The position numbers and the translations under genes are program-made. The notes under the pieces were generated by a model that worked only from the letters and a program-made list of their open reading frames with translations, was not told the origin of the DNA and did not search any database. 64,000 bases of DNA from Streptomyces griseus (lineage in GTDB: Bacteria; Actinomycetota; Actinomycetes; Streptomycetales; Streptomycetaceae), in contig NZ_UAVD01000052.1 of the NCBI RefSeq assembly GCF_900460065.1, positions 248,001 through 312,000 of the forward strand. Direction: 5' to 3'. Below, one piece after another: positions 52,213 through 61,161 of the stretch (position 1 is the first letter of the stretch; each line of letters begins with the position of its first letter).

Positions 52213-53615
52213 TGCGAGGCGACCTGTTGTCCGATCCGGTCGAGGGGCTCGACGAGGCGCTCGCCGTCGTGGACGCCTTCGACGAGGCGTTGGTGGCCGG
52301 TCTGCTGCGGCCGGGGCCCGCCCAGGCAGCGGCGGTCGTCGGGCTCGCCGAGGCGGTCGCCGGGACGCCGCTCGCCGCGCGGGTCGCGGAGGCGGCCGAC
52401 CGGGCGAAGGCCGGCGCCGCGGGTGAGGATCACTTCGTGGCGCTCGCCGCCGCCCGCTGCGCGCTGCTGGGCTCGGTGCACGACGCCCTGACGCAGCGGA
52501 TCGACGAGGCCGTCGGGCGGCCTGCCGCCGAGGACGGGGCGGCGGGGCCCGGACCGGCGTCCGCCGCGGCGGACCGTGGGTCGAACCTTCTCGCGGCGGC
52601 CCGGAGTTGGCTGTGCGACCTCGCGCGCGCCGGCTGGCGGGGCATCGACCACGAACGCGTCGCCGGGGCCGCGCCGGTGGTCTCCGCGATGCTGCCCGAT
52701 CCGGTCCTGCGTCGCCGGGCGACGCTGCTCGACGGCTTCGCCGCGGAGCTCGCGGCGTCCTGCCCGGGGGCGACCCTGGAGCGCGTACCGCTGCGCCGCT
52801 GGGCCGACCTGTGGTCACGCGCCCTGCTGTTGACGGTGCCCGGCTCCGCCGGGGAGAGTGCCGTCACGCCGGTCAGCGGTCGCCTGTTGCCGCTCGGCGT
52901 CGATGTGCAGGAGCACGCGACGGCCGTCCAGGCGCAGGTCCACGCCGTGTTCGAACCGGCGGACGGAGGCGTGCCGCGTCTGGTGCGCGCCGGGGTCGCG
53001 GCGCCCAAGCCGGACACGGTCGTCGGCGCGGGTCTGTGGCAGCTCCTGCGTCCCCGCATGTCCCTGCTCGGCGCCGTGAGCGAGGGCCGCTCGATGGAGC
53101 TGGACGCCATGCCGGTGACCGCCGAGGGGGACCTGCTCTGGGACGACGGGCGTGCGCGTCCGGGCGAGCCGGCCGACGCCTTCGCCACCGCGCGGGTGAT
53201 GCTGTCCACCGCTGCCGCCGCCCGTGTCGCACCGCTGGACCGGCACCCCGTCCGGATCGCCGTGCCGGTGCTGCTGGAGGGGTACACCGCCCGGAGCGAG
53301 GACGACCGGCTCGTGTTCGATCTGCCGGGGCGGTCGCTGGCCGTCGACACCGACCGGGCGCCCGCCGCCGGTCCGCTGACGCCCGAGGCGGTCGCGGCCT
53401 CCCACTCCTGCGTCGGGCTGCTCCGCTGGGATGCCGGGGAGTTCCTGCTCCAGCCGCTCGCCGTCGAGGCGACGGTGCGGAAGAAGGCCGTCGCCGCCCA
53501 CGCCGGGGCGTGGGCGGGCGGTACCACGGACAAGGCCGGTGTCCGGGCGGAGAAGGCCGCCACCGACGCCGTCACCGTACTGCGCGAGCGCGCCGGAAGG
53601 CTGTTGCGGAAATGA
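52212..53615 (+). CDS. Hypothetical partner protein of the MoxR-VWA set
   Basis: A 467-residue protein, Ala- and Leu-rich and largely helical at the N-terminus (DEALAVVDAFDEALVAGLL), with a more beta-rich C-terminal half (HPVRIAVPVLLEGYTARSEDDRLVFDLPGRS style segments). No catalytic motif or signal peptide is seen. It overlaps both neighbours (TGATG with the SWIM gene, ATGA with the VWA gene), so its product is likely made in fixed ratio with them. Family not recognised; it occupies the position of a vWA-MoxR-associated scaffold. Confidence 0.75.
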   Translation: MRGDLLSDPVEGLDEALAVVDAFDEALVAGLLRPGPAQAAAVVGLAEAVAGTPLAARVAEAADRAKAGAAGEDHFVALAAARCALLGSVHDALTQRIDEAVGRPAAEDGAAGPGPASAAADRGSNLLAAARSWLCDLARAGWRGIDHERVAGAAPVVSAMLPDPVLRRRATLLDGFAAELAASCPGATLERVPLRRWADLWSRALLLTVPGSAGESAVTPVSGRLLPLGVDVQEHATAVQAQVHAVFEPADGGVPRLVRAGVAAPKPDTVVGAGLWQLLRPRMSLLGAVSEGRSMELDAMPVTAEGDLLWDDGRARPGEPADAFATARVMLSTAAAARVAPLDRHPVRIAVPVLLEGYTARSEDDRLVFDLPGRSLAVDTDRAPAAGPLTPEAVAASHSCVGLLRWDAGEFLLQPLAVEATVRKKAVAAHAGAWAGGTTDKAGVRAEKAATDAVTVLRERAGRLLRK

Positions 53616-55003
53616 CCGAGCACCGCACCGGGCAGCCGCCCGGTTCCGCCGGGCCCGGCCCCTCCCCGGCCGCTCCCGACCCGTACGACAACCGCCGTCA
53701 GGTGCTGTACTGGCGCCTCCTGGCCCGTCTCTTCGACGGGGAGGAGCAGCCGGCGCTGGAGTCGGCGAGCCTGGAGGTGGTCGAGGACATCGGGCTGCCG
53801 TCCGCGTTGCTGGATCCCGGGACGTCGCTCGACTCGGTCGTGCAGCGCCACCCGGAGCTGGCCGCCAAGTTCGACGGTCTGATGACACCGGGCGACGGCG
53901 CGGCCGACGACCGCGACCGGGCGGCGGAAGTGCGGCGTGCCGCCCTGGTGTCGAAGGTGCTGCTCAACGTCTTCGCCCGTGGTTCGAGCACCGTGACGGC
54001 AGAGCAACTGGCGCGCTGGCAGTCCGACGCGGACTGGCTGGAGCGTGCGCTGGGCTGTCCGCCCGGCGGGCTTCGCGGTGGGCGTGCGGCGGGCGCGGGT
54101 CCGGCCGGCGGCGGCCTCGGCCCCGAGCTGGCCGCGATCGAGGCGGATCTGGTGGGGCGCATGCGGCTGCGGGAGGTGCTGGCCGACCCGGCGCTGGCCG
54201 CCCGGCTGACGCCCAGCATGTCCCTGATCGAGCAGTTGCTGCGGGACAAGGGCAATCTGTCGGGTGTGGCCCTAGCCAACGCCAAGTCGCTCATCCGCCG
54301 GTATGTGGACGAGGTGGCCGAGGTGCTGCGTACGCAGGTGGAGAAGGCCACCGTCGGCGAGCTGGACCGTTCGGTGCCGCCCAAGCGCGTCTTCCGCAAT
54401 CTCGACCTGGACCGCACGATCTGGAAGAACCTCACCAACTGGAGCCCGGAGGAGGAGCGGCTCTACGTCGATCGCCTCTACTACCGGCACACCGTCCGCA
54501 GGACCACGCCGCAGCGGCTGATCGTCGTGGTGGACCAGTCGGGCTCCATGGTCGACTCCATGGTGAACTGCACCGTCCTCGCCTCCATCTTCGCGGGGCT
54601 GCCGAAGGTGGACGTGCATCTCATCGCCTACGACACCCGCTCGATCGACCTCACACCCTGGGTGCACGACCCGTTCGACGTGCTGTTGCGGACGAACCTC
54701 GGCGGTGGGAACGACGGCCCCGTCGCGATGGCGATGGCCCGCCCGAAGATAGCCGAGCCGAGGAACACCGTCATGGTGTGGATCTCGGACTTCTACGAGT
54801 TCGACCGCTCCCAGCCGCTGTTCGAGGGCATCGAGGCCGTTCACCGCTCCGGGGTGAAGTTCATCCCGGTCGGCTCGGTGACCAGCTCCGGGCGGCAGGA
54901 GGTCAACCCCTGGTTCCGTGAGCGGTTCAAGGCCCTGGGCACGCCCGTGGTCTCCGGGCACGTGAGCCAGCTCGTGCACGAGCTCAAGACGTTTTTGACC
55001 TGA
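53612..55003 (+). CDS. VWA domain protein (CoxE/YehP-like)
   Basis: A 463-residue cytosolic protein. A helical N-terminal part (about 1-290) precedes a von Willebrand A domain with the MIDAS motif VVVDQSGSMVDSMV, a downstream Thr-containing RTNLGGGND and MVWISDFYEFD. MIDAS metal ligands are all present. MoxR ATPases act with VWA proteins to assemble or remodel complexes; the ATPase gene follows 103 bases later. ATGA overlap with the upstream gene sets the start. Confidence 0.88.
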   Translation: MTEHRTGQPPGSAGPGPSPAAPDPYDNRRQVLYWRLLARLFDGEEQPALESASLEVVEDIGLPSALLDPGTSLDSVVQRHPELAAKFDGLMTPGDGAADDRDRAAEVRRAALVSKVLLNVFARGSSTVTAEQLARWQSDADWLERALGCPPGGLRGGRAAGAGPAGGGLGPELAAIEADLVGRMRLREVLADPALAARLTPSMSLIEQLLRDKGNLSGVALANAKSLIRRYVDEVAEVLRTQVEKATVGELDRSVPPKRVFRNLDLDRTIWKNLTNWSPEEERLYVDRLYYRHTVRRTTPQRLIVVVDQSGSMVDSMVNCTVLASIFAGLPKVDVHLIAYDTRSIDLTPWVHDPFDVLLRTNLGGGNDGPVAMAMARPKIAEPRNTVMVWISDFYEFDRSQPLFEGIEAVHRSGVKFIPVGSVTSSGRQEVNPWFRERFKALGTPVVSGHVSQLVHELKTFLT

Positions 55004-55106
55004 GGTCCTGCGGGGCGGCGCCGCCCTCCCGCCCGCCCCGGGCCGGCTCTCCTCGCCCCCTCGTTCTTCTTCCGTACTCTCCCGCATGTTTCAGAAAGGC
55101 CTTCTG

Positions 55107-56237
55107 ATGTCCGACGTGTTGCGCGCCCCCGCCGAGACCAAGTACGCGGAGGAGCTCGACTGGCTGGAGTCGATCGACGACAGCCCCAAGCCGTTCTCCT
55201 GGCGGCTGTCCCCGAAGATGGTCCGGCTGTTCATCCTCGGGTCCGAGCGCGCCGACGGCCTGGACCGCGAGATCCCGCAGAAGTGGTTCGGCGACCGGAG
55301 CTTGGTCGAGCGCTCGATCGTCACTCTCGCCTCGGACCGCGGTCTGCTGCTGATAGGCGACCCCGGCACCGGCAAGAGCTGGCTGGCGGAGCTGCTGTCC
55401 GCCGCGATCTCCCGCAACTCCACGTTGGTGGTGCAGGGCACGGCCGGCACCACCGAGGACCACATCAAGTACGCGTGGAACGTCTCCATGGTCATCGCCA
55501 GGGGTCAGTCACGCGAGTCGATGATCCCGTCGCCGATCATGACCGCGATGGAGACGGGCGCCATCGGCCGCTTCGAGGAACTGACCCGCTCGACCAGCGA
55601 CGTCCAGGACGCGCTGATCTCGATTCTCTCCGAGAAGTACATCTCGGTCCCCGAGTTGCGGAACGACGGCGTGGACGGGGGCGACAACATCGTCTTCGCC
55701 AAGCCCGGTTTCTCGATCATCGCGACCGCCAACAGCCGCGACCGGGGCGTGAACGACCTGTCGTCCGCGTTGAAGCGCCGCTTCAACTTCGTCCGCATCC
55801 CGGTCGTGACGAACAGGAAGAGCGAGGCGGAGATCGTCCGCTTCCGCACGGAGGAGTTGCTGCGCCGGCACGCGATCGACCTCGACGTGCCGCCGACGCT
55901 GCTCGACATCCTCCTCCAGAGCTTCGCCGACCTGCGGGCCTCGGCCGCCGCGGCGGGCAGCGACGACGAGAAGCTGGAGTCCGCGCTGTCGACGGCGGAG
56001 CAGATCGGCGTGCTGGAGGACGCCGTCCTGCACAGCAACTTCTTCGGCGAGAGCACCTTGACCGCCCGGACGCTCGCCTCCTCGCTGGTCGGCTCGCTCG
56101 CCCGGCGGGACCCGGAGGACCTGGCCATCTTCAACAAGTACCTGCACGGTGTCGTGGAACCGCGCGGCAAGGAGGAGGGCGGCTCGTGGCAGGAGTTCCT
56201 GGACGGCGGGCGTGACACGATCGCCACGCTGTCATGA
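55107..56237 (+). CDS. MoxR-type AAA+ ATPase
   Basis: A 376-residue AAA+ ATPase. Walker A is LLLIGDPGTGKSWLAELL, the Walker B acid pair appears as GRFEELTRS, sensor 1 is IIATANSRDRGV, and the Arg finger region is ALKRRFNFVRIP. The MoxR sub-clade inserts are consistent. ATG at 55107 is chosen because GAAAGG is 7 bases upstream; ATG 55086 is an alternative. The stop overlaps the DUF5682 start (ATGA). It probably remodels a complex held by the VWA and partner proteins. Confidence 0.9.
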   Translation: MSDVLRAPAETKYAEELDWLESIDDSPKPFSWRLSPKMVRLFILGSERADGLDREIPQKWFGDRSLVERSIVTLASDRGLLLIGDPGTGKSWLAELLSAAISRNSTLVVQGTAGTTEDHIKYAWNVSMVIARGQSRESMIPSPIMTAMETGAIGRFEELTRSTSDVQDALISILSEKYISVPELRNDGVDGGDNIVFAKPGFSIIATANSRDRGVNDLSSALKRRFNFVRIPVVTNRKSEAEIVRFRTEELLRRHAIDLDVPPTLLDILLQSFADLRASAAAAGSDDEKLESALSTAEQIGVLEDAVLHSNFFGESTLTARTLASSLVGSLARRDPEDLAIFNKYLHGVVEPRGKEEGGSWQEFLDGGRDTIATLS

Positions 56238-59092
56238 GCGGGTCGCCCACGGACGGCCTCGGGGAGAACGCCCCCGGGGAGACGTCGTTCGCCGCGTTGC
56301 GCGGGCAGTTGCACGAGGCCGCCGCCGCCTTCGCGGACGGGCCCGACGCGCTGGAGGGCATCCTCCTCGGCATGGTCGACGACGTCGACCGGGCGGTGCG
56401 CGAGCCACTGGAGATCTTCCCGGTCTGCCACCACTCGCCCGCCTCCGCCCTCGCCATGGCCCGTCGGCTCCGCGAGAAGCAGCCCAAGGTCGTCTATCTG
56501 GAGCTGTGCGAGGACATGGCGCCGCTCCTCGACGAGCTGCGCAACTGCCGTCTCCCGGTGGCGGTCCAGGCGTTCGCGAGCGACATCGACGGGTTCCCCG
56601 CCGAGTGGGCCCCGCTCTCGGTCGTCGCCCCGATCACCGAGGCCTCCGCCGAGTACCAGGCCATCGCGTACGCCCTCGACACCCCGGGCGTCGAGCTGGT
56701 ACTCGTCGACCGGTCGTCGGACCACGTCTTCCAGTGGGACGGCCGGCACGGCGAGCGCGCCCCCGAGGGGGCGTCCGGTGCCGCGGACGGGTCTCCGGAG
56801 CCCGAAGCGGCGCTGCACGGTGAGGCGGTCGGCGTCGAGATCGGTGACCTGCGGCCCCGCTTCGCGGAGCTGGAGGAGCATCTGCTGCGCCACGGCAAGG
56901 TGCGGCACTGGTCGGAGTGGTGGCACCAGTACGTCGAGATCCCGCTCGGCGACAGCGACCACGCCGCCTACCGCCAGGTCATGTTCCTCGTCGGCAGCCT
57001 GTTCCGCCGGCTCGCCCCGGGCGACGGGGAGCGGCTGCGGGTGGACGAGGACCGCGAGCGGTACATGTGGACCCGGATGCGTGAGCACCTGGCGTCGAGC
57101 GGGGCGGACCCGGAGGACTGCCTGTATGTGTGCGGCGCCTTCCACGCGGCCAGCCGGGTCGAGGAGTTCGGGGTGGCGGGCGGCGGGTCGTTCAGCATCT
57201 CCCCGCGCTCCGCGACCACCTGGCAGCACGGGCTGATCCCGTCCAGCCATGCGGCGATCGAGGCCCAGTTCGGGCTCGCCACCGGGTCGGTCTCGATCGC
57301 CGCGACCCAGTGGACGAAGAACCTCGAGCGCACCCGGATACAGCCGTACCGGCTGGCCGGTCAGGACGGAGCGAAGAAGCCCCGCACATCAGGGAGGGCC
57401 GCCCCGGCCCTCCCCGCTCCCCCACCGGAAGCAGCCGCGGACCGGCTCTCCGGGTTCCTGCGCCGGCCGCCGGTCCTCGACACCCTGGACGAGGCCGAGC
57501 TGCTCGGCTGGTCGGTGGGCATCGTGCGCGCGGCGCGGCGCGGCGGCTATCTCGCGTCCACCGCCGACGCCATCGCGGTCTTCGAGACGTCGATCCTGCT
57601 CGCCGGGATGCGGGACCGGGCCAAGCCCACTCCGTACGACTTCCAGGACGCGGCGATCACCTGCATCGAGAAGGACGCGGTGCCGGGGCGGCGGGACGTG
57701 CGCCGGCTCGTCGAGATCATGATGGGCGGCGACCGGATCGGGCGGGTCGGCTACGACGCGCTGCCGCCGCTGGCCCGCGATGTGCACGACCGGCTCGCAC
57801 CGCTGGAGCTGAAGCTCCAGCAGCGCGGCGTGCAGCGTGCCCTGCTGGACATGAACGCCCGCCCGGAGCTCGGGGCGTGCTCCGACGTGCTGTGGATGCT
57901 CCGTCGTCTGATGCCGCACGGTACGGCCCGGCCGATCATGGGTGAGCGGAAGCTCGGTGAGCGTTCGATCCAGGAGTCGTGGGACCTGGCCCTGGGCACC
58001 CATCAGCGGGCGCTGATCGAGCTCGGTTACGAGGGCGTGAGCATCGAGCAGGTCCTGGAGCAGCGGCTGCGCCGCGACGCCTACGGGCCGAGGGCGACGA
58101 CGGCGGCCGTCCTCGCCGCCGTCGAGGACGCGACGCTGTATCTCGGCGGCCGTCGTCTCGCCGACGAGCTGGGCGCCCGCGCCCTGGAGGTCCTCGCCGC
58201 CGAGCGCACCGTGGACGGTGCCCCGGAGGTGCTGCGCCGGGTGCGGGGGCTGCTGGCGTACTACCGGACCGGCGAGCCGGTCCTGCCGCCGTGGGTGGAG
58301 TCGTTCGTCAAGACCGGCTACGCGCACTACTGCACCTTGCTGCCGACCGCGTTCACCGACGAGGACGTGACCGCGGGGCAGGTGGCGGCGATGCTGGGCT
58401 TCCTGTTCAGCATGGAGGGTCTGGCGCTGTCCCTGGGCTGCGACCGGGCTCAGCTGGAGCTGGCGGTCGCCCAGTCACGCCCCACGGACCCGGAGCGGAC
58501 GGCGCTCCTGTGGGCGGCGCAGGTGCAGCTCGGCGCACTGACGCGGGCCGAGTTGCGGGAGCGCTGCGGTGAGCTGCTGGCGAACCCGATGGTGGTGCCC
58601 GCCTACCCGCGTTATCTCAGCGGTTTCGTGCACGCGCTGGTGCCGGTGCCGGGGCTCGCGGACGTGGTGGTGGAGGCCGTGTCGAACGCGTTCGGGCGGC
58701 TGCCGGACGCGGTGCTGCTGCCGTGGCTGCCGACCCTGATCACGACGCTCCGCGCCGGAGCGGCGGACCTGGCCCCGTTGTTGATCCGGGAGGCGGGGCG
58801 GATCTTCCCGGCCCGCCTCCCGGCGCTGGACGCGTGGGTGCCGCCGTGGCGCGAGGTGCCGGAAGCCGGTGCGCCCGTCGTCGGCCGTGCGAACGCGGCC
58901 GGCGACGGGGGTCGTGGCGCCGCGCTGGTCTTCGCCCATCCGGCGGCGCTCGACGCGGTCGCACAGCTCCTCGGCTGCGACGGAGCGTGGGCCGCGTCCG
59001 GTGCGGGTGGGGCGCGGCCGGGCGGCGTGGTGCTGGCCGCCCGTCACCCGGAGACCGCGAGCGCGTGGGAGTCGCTTCTCACGGGTGCCTGA
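56234..59092 (+). CDS. DUF5682-type protein with TraB/ChaN-like N-terminal domain
   Basis: A 952-residue cytosolic protein. The N-terminal region (FPVCHHSPASALAMARRL, VVYLELCEDMAPLLDEL, ELVLVDRSSDHVF) resembles the TraB/EreA/ChaN-like fold, whose members carry His and Glu ligands for metal and cleave or bind small ligands. A Pro/Ala-rich linker near residue 390-410 leads to a long helical C-terminal half without known motifs. It closes the MoxR-VWA operon and is the most likely effector. A strong terminator follows. Confidence 0.8.
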   Translation: MSGSPTDGLGENAPGETSFAALRGQLHEAAAAFADGPDALEGILLGMVDDVDRAVREPLEIFPVCHHSPASALAMARRLREKQPKVVYLELCEDMAPLLDELRNCRLPVAVQAFASDIDGFPAEWAPLSVVAPITEASAEYQAIAYALDTPGVELVLVDRSSDHVFQWDGRHGERAPEGASGAADGSPEPEAALHGEAVGVEIGDLRPRFAELEEHLLRHGKVRHWSEWWHQYVEIPLGDSDHAAYRQVMFLVGSLFRRLAPGDGERLRVDEDRERYMWTRMREHLASSGADPEDCLYVCGAFHAASRVEEFGVAGGGSFSISPRSATTWQHGLIPSSHAAIEAQFGLATGSVSIAATQWTKNLERTRIQPYRLAGQDGAKKPRTSGRAAPALPAPPPEAAADRLSGFLRRPPVLDTLDEAELLGWSVGIVRAARRGGYLASTADAIAVFETSILLAGMRDRAKPTPYDFQDAAITCIEKDAVPGRRDVRRLVEIMMGGDRIGRVGYDALPPLARDVHDRLAPLELKLQQRGVQRALLDMNARPELGACSDVLWMLRRLMPHGTARPIMGERKLGERSIQESWDLALGTHQRALIELGYEGVSIEQVLEQRLRRDAYGPRATTAAVLAAVEDATLYLGGRRLADELGARALEVLAAERTVDGAPEVLRRVRGLLAYYRTGEPVLPPWVESFVKTGYAHYCTLLPTAFTDEDVTAGQVAAMLGFLFSMEGLALSLGCDRAQLELAVAQSRPTDPERTALLWAAQVQLGALTRAELRERCGELLANPMVVPAYPRYLSGFVHALVPVPGLADVVVEAVSNAFGRLPDAVLLPWLPTLITTLRAGAADLAPLLIREAGRIFPARLPALDAWVPPWREVPEAGAPVVGRANAAGDGGRGAALVFAHPAALDAVAQLLGCDGAWAASGAGGARPGGVVLAARHPETASAWESLLTGA

Positions 59093-59099
59093 GAGTGCC

Positions 59100-59136
59100 G
59101 CGCGGCGTCGGGGAGGCGGCCTCCCCGGCGCCGCGC
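59100..59136 (+). terminator. Hairpin terminator of the MoxR-VWA operon
   Basis: 16-bp arms (59100-59115 and 59121-59136) pair perfectly except for one U:G wobble, with loop GCGGC. Confidence 0.82.
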
Positions 59137-59211
59137 TCGTCTGTCCCGGTGCTCCTGGTCGGACCGTCGGGCCGACGCTCACCCAGGCTTGCAGGAACCC
59201 CCGACACTCCT

Positions 59212-59245
59212 GCTTGATAATGCTTGAAATGCGCGCTTAATATGC
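59212..59245. promoter_or_regulatory. Triple-repeat operator before the SIS gene
   Basis: GCTTGATAATGC (59212-59223), GCTTGAAATGC (59222-59232) and GCTTAATATGC (59235-59245) form three near-repeats in AT-rich sequence 40-70 bases upstream of the start. This suits a sugar-responsive DeoR, GntR or LacI regulator encoded elsewhere. Confidence 0.55.
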
Positions 59246-59281
59246 AGCTTCGAGCATCGATCGCCGGAACAGGGAGCGCAG

Positions 59282-60169
59282 ATGACGCACGTGGCTCAGG
59301 AGCTGGCCAGTCAGCCCGACTGCTGGCAGGTGGCCGCCGGCATGGCGGACGGCCTCGCCCACCGGCTCCCGGCGGCCGGTGAGCGCATCGCCGTCATCGG
59401 CTGCGGTACGTCGTACTTCATGGCCCAGGCCTACGCGGCCCTCCGGGAGGGCAGCGGCCGGGGTGAGACCGACGCCTTCGCCGCTTCGGAGTTCCCGGCC
59501 GGCCGGCCGTACGACCGGGTCGTGGCGCTGAGCCGCTCCGGCACCACGACCGAGGTGCTCGAACTCCTCGGGAGGATCGGCGACACGAGCCGGCGCACGG
59601 TGGTCATCGGCGACCCCGACACCCCGATGGCGGCCATGGCCGACGACACGATCGTGCTCGAGTTCGCCGACGAGAAGTCCGTCGTCCAGACCCGCTTCGC
59701 CACCTCGGCGCTGACCCTGCTCCGCGCCCATCTCGGCCTGCACACCGACGCGGTCGTCGAGGACGCCCAGGTCGCGCTCGCGGAGCCGTTGCCCAGCGGT
59801 CTGGTGGAGTGCAGCCAGTTCACCTTCCTCGGGCAGGGGTGGAGCGTGGGGCTCGCCCACGAGGCCGCGCTGAAGATGCGCGAGGCGGCGCTCGCCTGGA
59901 CCGAGGCGTACCCGGCGATGGAGTACCGGCACGGCCCGATCAGCATCTCCACCCGCTCCACCGCGACCTGGATGCTCGGCGAGGCCCCCTCCGGGCTGAT
60001 GGACGAGGTGCACGCGACCGGCGCCCGGTGGGTGGCCGGCGGCCTCGACCCGCTGGCGGAGCTGGTCCGGGTGCAGCGCCTGGCGCTGGCCATCGCGAAC
60101 GCGCGCGGTCTCGACCCGGACCGGCCGCGCCACCTCACCCGCTCGGTCATCCTCAGCAGCACGGTCTGA
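59282..60169 (+). CDS. SIS domain sugar-phosphate isomerase/deaminase (AgaS-like)
   Basis: A 295-residue protein with two SIS domains: RIAVIGCGTSYFMAQAYAAL, ALSRSGTTTEVLELL and the second FLGQGWSVGLAHEAALKMREAALAWTEAYPAMEYRHGP, characterised by its EAALKMREA and EYRHGP motifs. It resembles the isomerase half of GlmS and AgaS deaminases, so an amino-sugar phosphate is a likely substrate. No glutaminase domain is present. An aldolase gene follows 50 bases later and the repeats upstream suggest induction by a sugar. Confidence 0.87.
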   Translation: MTHVAQELASQPDCWQVAAGMADGLAHRLPAAGERIAVIGCGTSYFMAQAYAALREGSGRGETDAFAASEFPAGRPYDRVVALSRSGTTTEVLELLGRIGDTSRRTVVIGDPDTPMAAMADDTIVLEFADEKSVVQTRFATSALTLLRAHLGLHTDAVVEDAQVALAEPLPSGLVECSQFTFLGQGWSVGLAHEAALKMREAALAWTEAYPAMEYRHGPISISTRSTATWMLGEAPSGLMDEVHATGARWVAGGLDPLAELVRVQRLALAIANARGLDPDRPRHLTRSVILSSTV

Positions 60170-60218
60170 CGGTCCGGCAGCCCCTCCCCGCCCGACGGTC
60201 CCTCACCCCGGAGTCGCC

Positions 60219-61088
60219 ATGTCCATCGCCACCACCGGCGATCTGATCGCCGAGGCAGCCGCACAGAACCGTGCGGTCGCCGCGTTCAACGTCATCACCC
60301 TGGAGCACGCGGAAGCCATCGCCGAGGGCGCGGAAGCGGCGGGGTCACCGGTGATCCTGCAGATCAGCGAGAACGCGGTCGCCTATCACCGGGGCCGGCC
60401 GAGGCCGCTGGCGCGCGCCGCGGCGGAGGTGGCCGACCAGGCCGCCGTGCCCGTCTCCCTGCACCTCGACCATGTGCAGTCCACCGAGTTGCTGCACCGG
60501 GCGGCGGACTGCGGCTTCAGTTCGGCGATGTTCGACGCCGCCCGGCTGCCGTACACGGAGAATCTGGCGGCCACCCGCGCCGCCGTGCTCTGGGCGCACG
60601 AGCGGGGCCTGTGGCTGGAGGCCGAGCTGGGACAGGTCGGCGGGAAGAACGGGGAGCCGGCGCTCGACGCCCATGCGCCCGGGGCCCGTACGGATCCCGG
60701 CGAGGCACGGTCGTTCGTCGCGGCCACCGGGGTCGACGCGCTGGCCGTTGCGGTCGGCACCGCGCACGCCATGACCTCGCGGGACGCCGTCATCGACCAC
60801 GGCCTGCTGGACCGGCTGCGGGAGGCCGTGCCGGTCCCCCTGGTGCTGCACGGTTCGTCCGGAGCGTCCGACGAGGAACTGGCCCGCGCCGTGGCAGGCG
60901 GTATCCGCAAGGTCAACATCGGTACCGCGCTCAACATCGCGATGACCGGAGCGATAAGGGAACGGCTGGCCCGGGACGACCGGGGCGTGGACCCGCGCCG
61001 CTATCTGGCGGACGGCCGGGACGCGATGGCCCGTACCGTGGCCCGGATGATCGCGGTGCTGCCCTCGGGGCGGGCGTACGCCGCGTGA
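60219..61088 (+). CDS. Class II fructose/tagatose-bisphosphate aldolase (GatY/KbaY-like)
   Basis: A 289-residue zinc aldolase. VAAFNVITLEHAEAI starts the barrel; the zinc His residues lie in VSLHLDHVQS, VGTAHAMTS and LVLHGSSGASDEEL, and the phosphate site in GIRKVNIGTALN. It would cleave a ketose 1,6-bisphosphate (tagatose or fructose) made from the sugar processed by the SIS enzyme. Together they look like an aga/gat-type catabolic pair, probably fed by the convergent ABC transporter. Confidence 0.9.
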   Translation: MSIATTGDLIAEAAAQNRAVAAFNVITLEHAEAIAEGAEAAGSPVILQISENAVAYHRGRPRPLARAAAEVADQAAVPVSLHLDHVQSTELLHRAADCGFSSAMFDAARLPYTENLAATRAAVLWAHERGLWLEAELGQVGGKNGEPALDAHAPGARTDPGEARSFVAATGVDALAVAVGTAHAMTSRDAVIDHGLLDRLREAVPVPLVLHGSSGASDEELARAVAGGIRKVNIGTALNIAMTGAIRERLARDDRGVDPRRYLADGRDAMARTVARMIAVLPSGRAYAA

Positions 61089-61093
61089 CACGC

Positions 61094-61126
61094 CGTCGGG
61101 GACGCCACGACTGGGCGTCCCCGACG
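61094..61126. terminator. Bidirectional hairpin terminator
   Basis: Perfect 13-bp arms CGTCGGGGACGCC and GGCGTCCCCGACG around 7 bases, between the convergent aldolase and dehydrogenase genes. Confidence 0.85.
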
Positions 61127-61161
61127 GGCGGGACCGGTGCGCACGGGCCCGGGGGGCGGGG

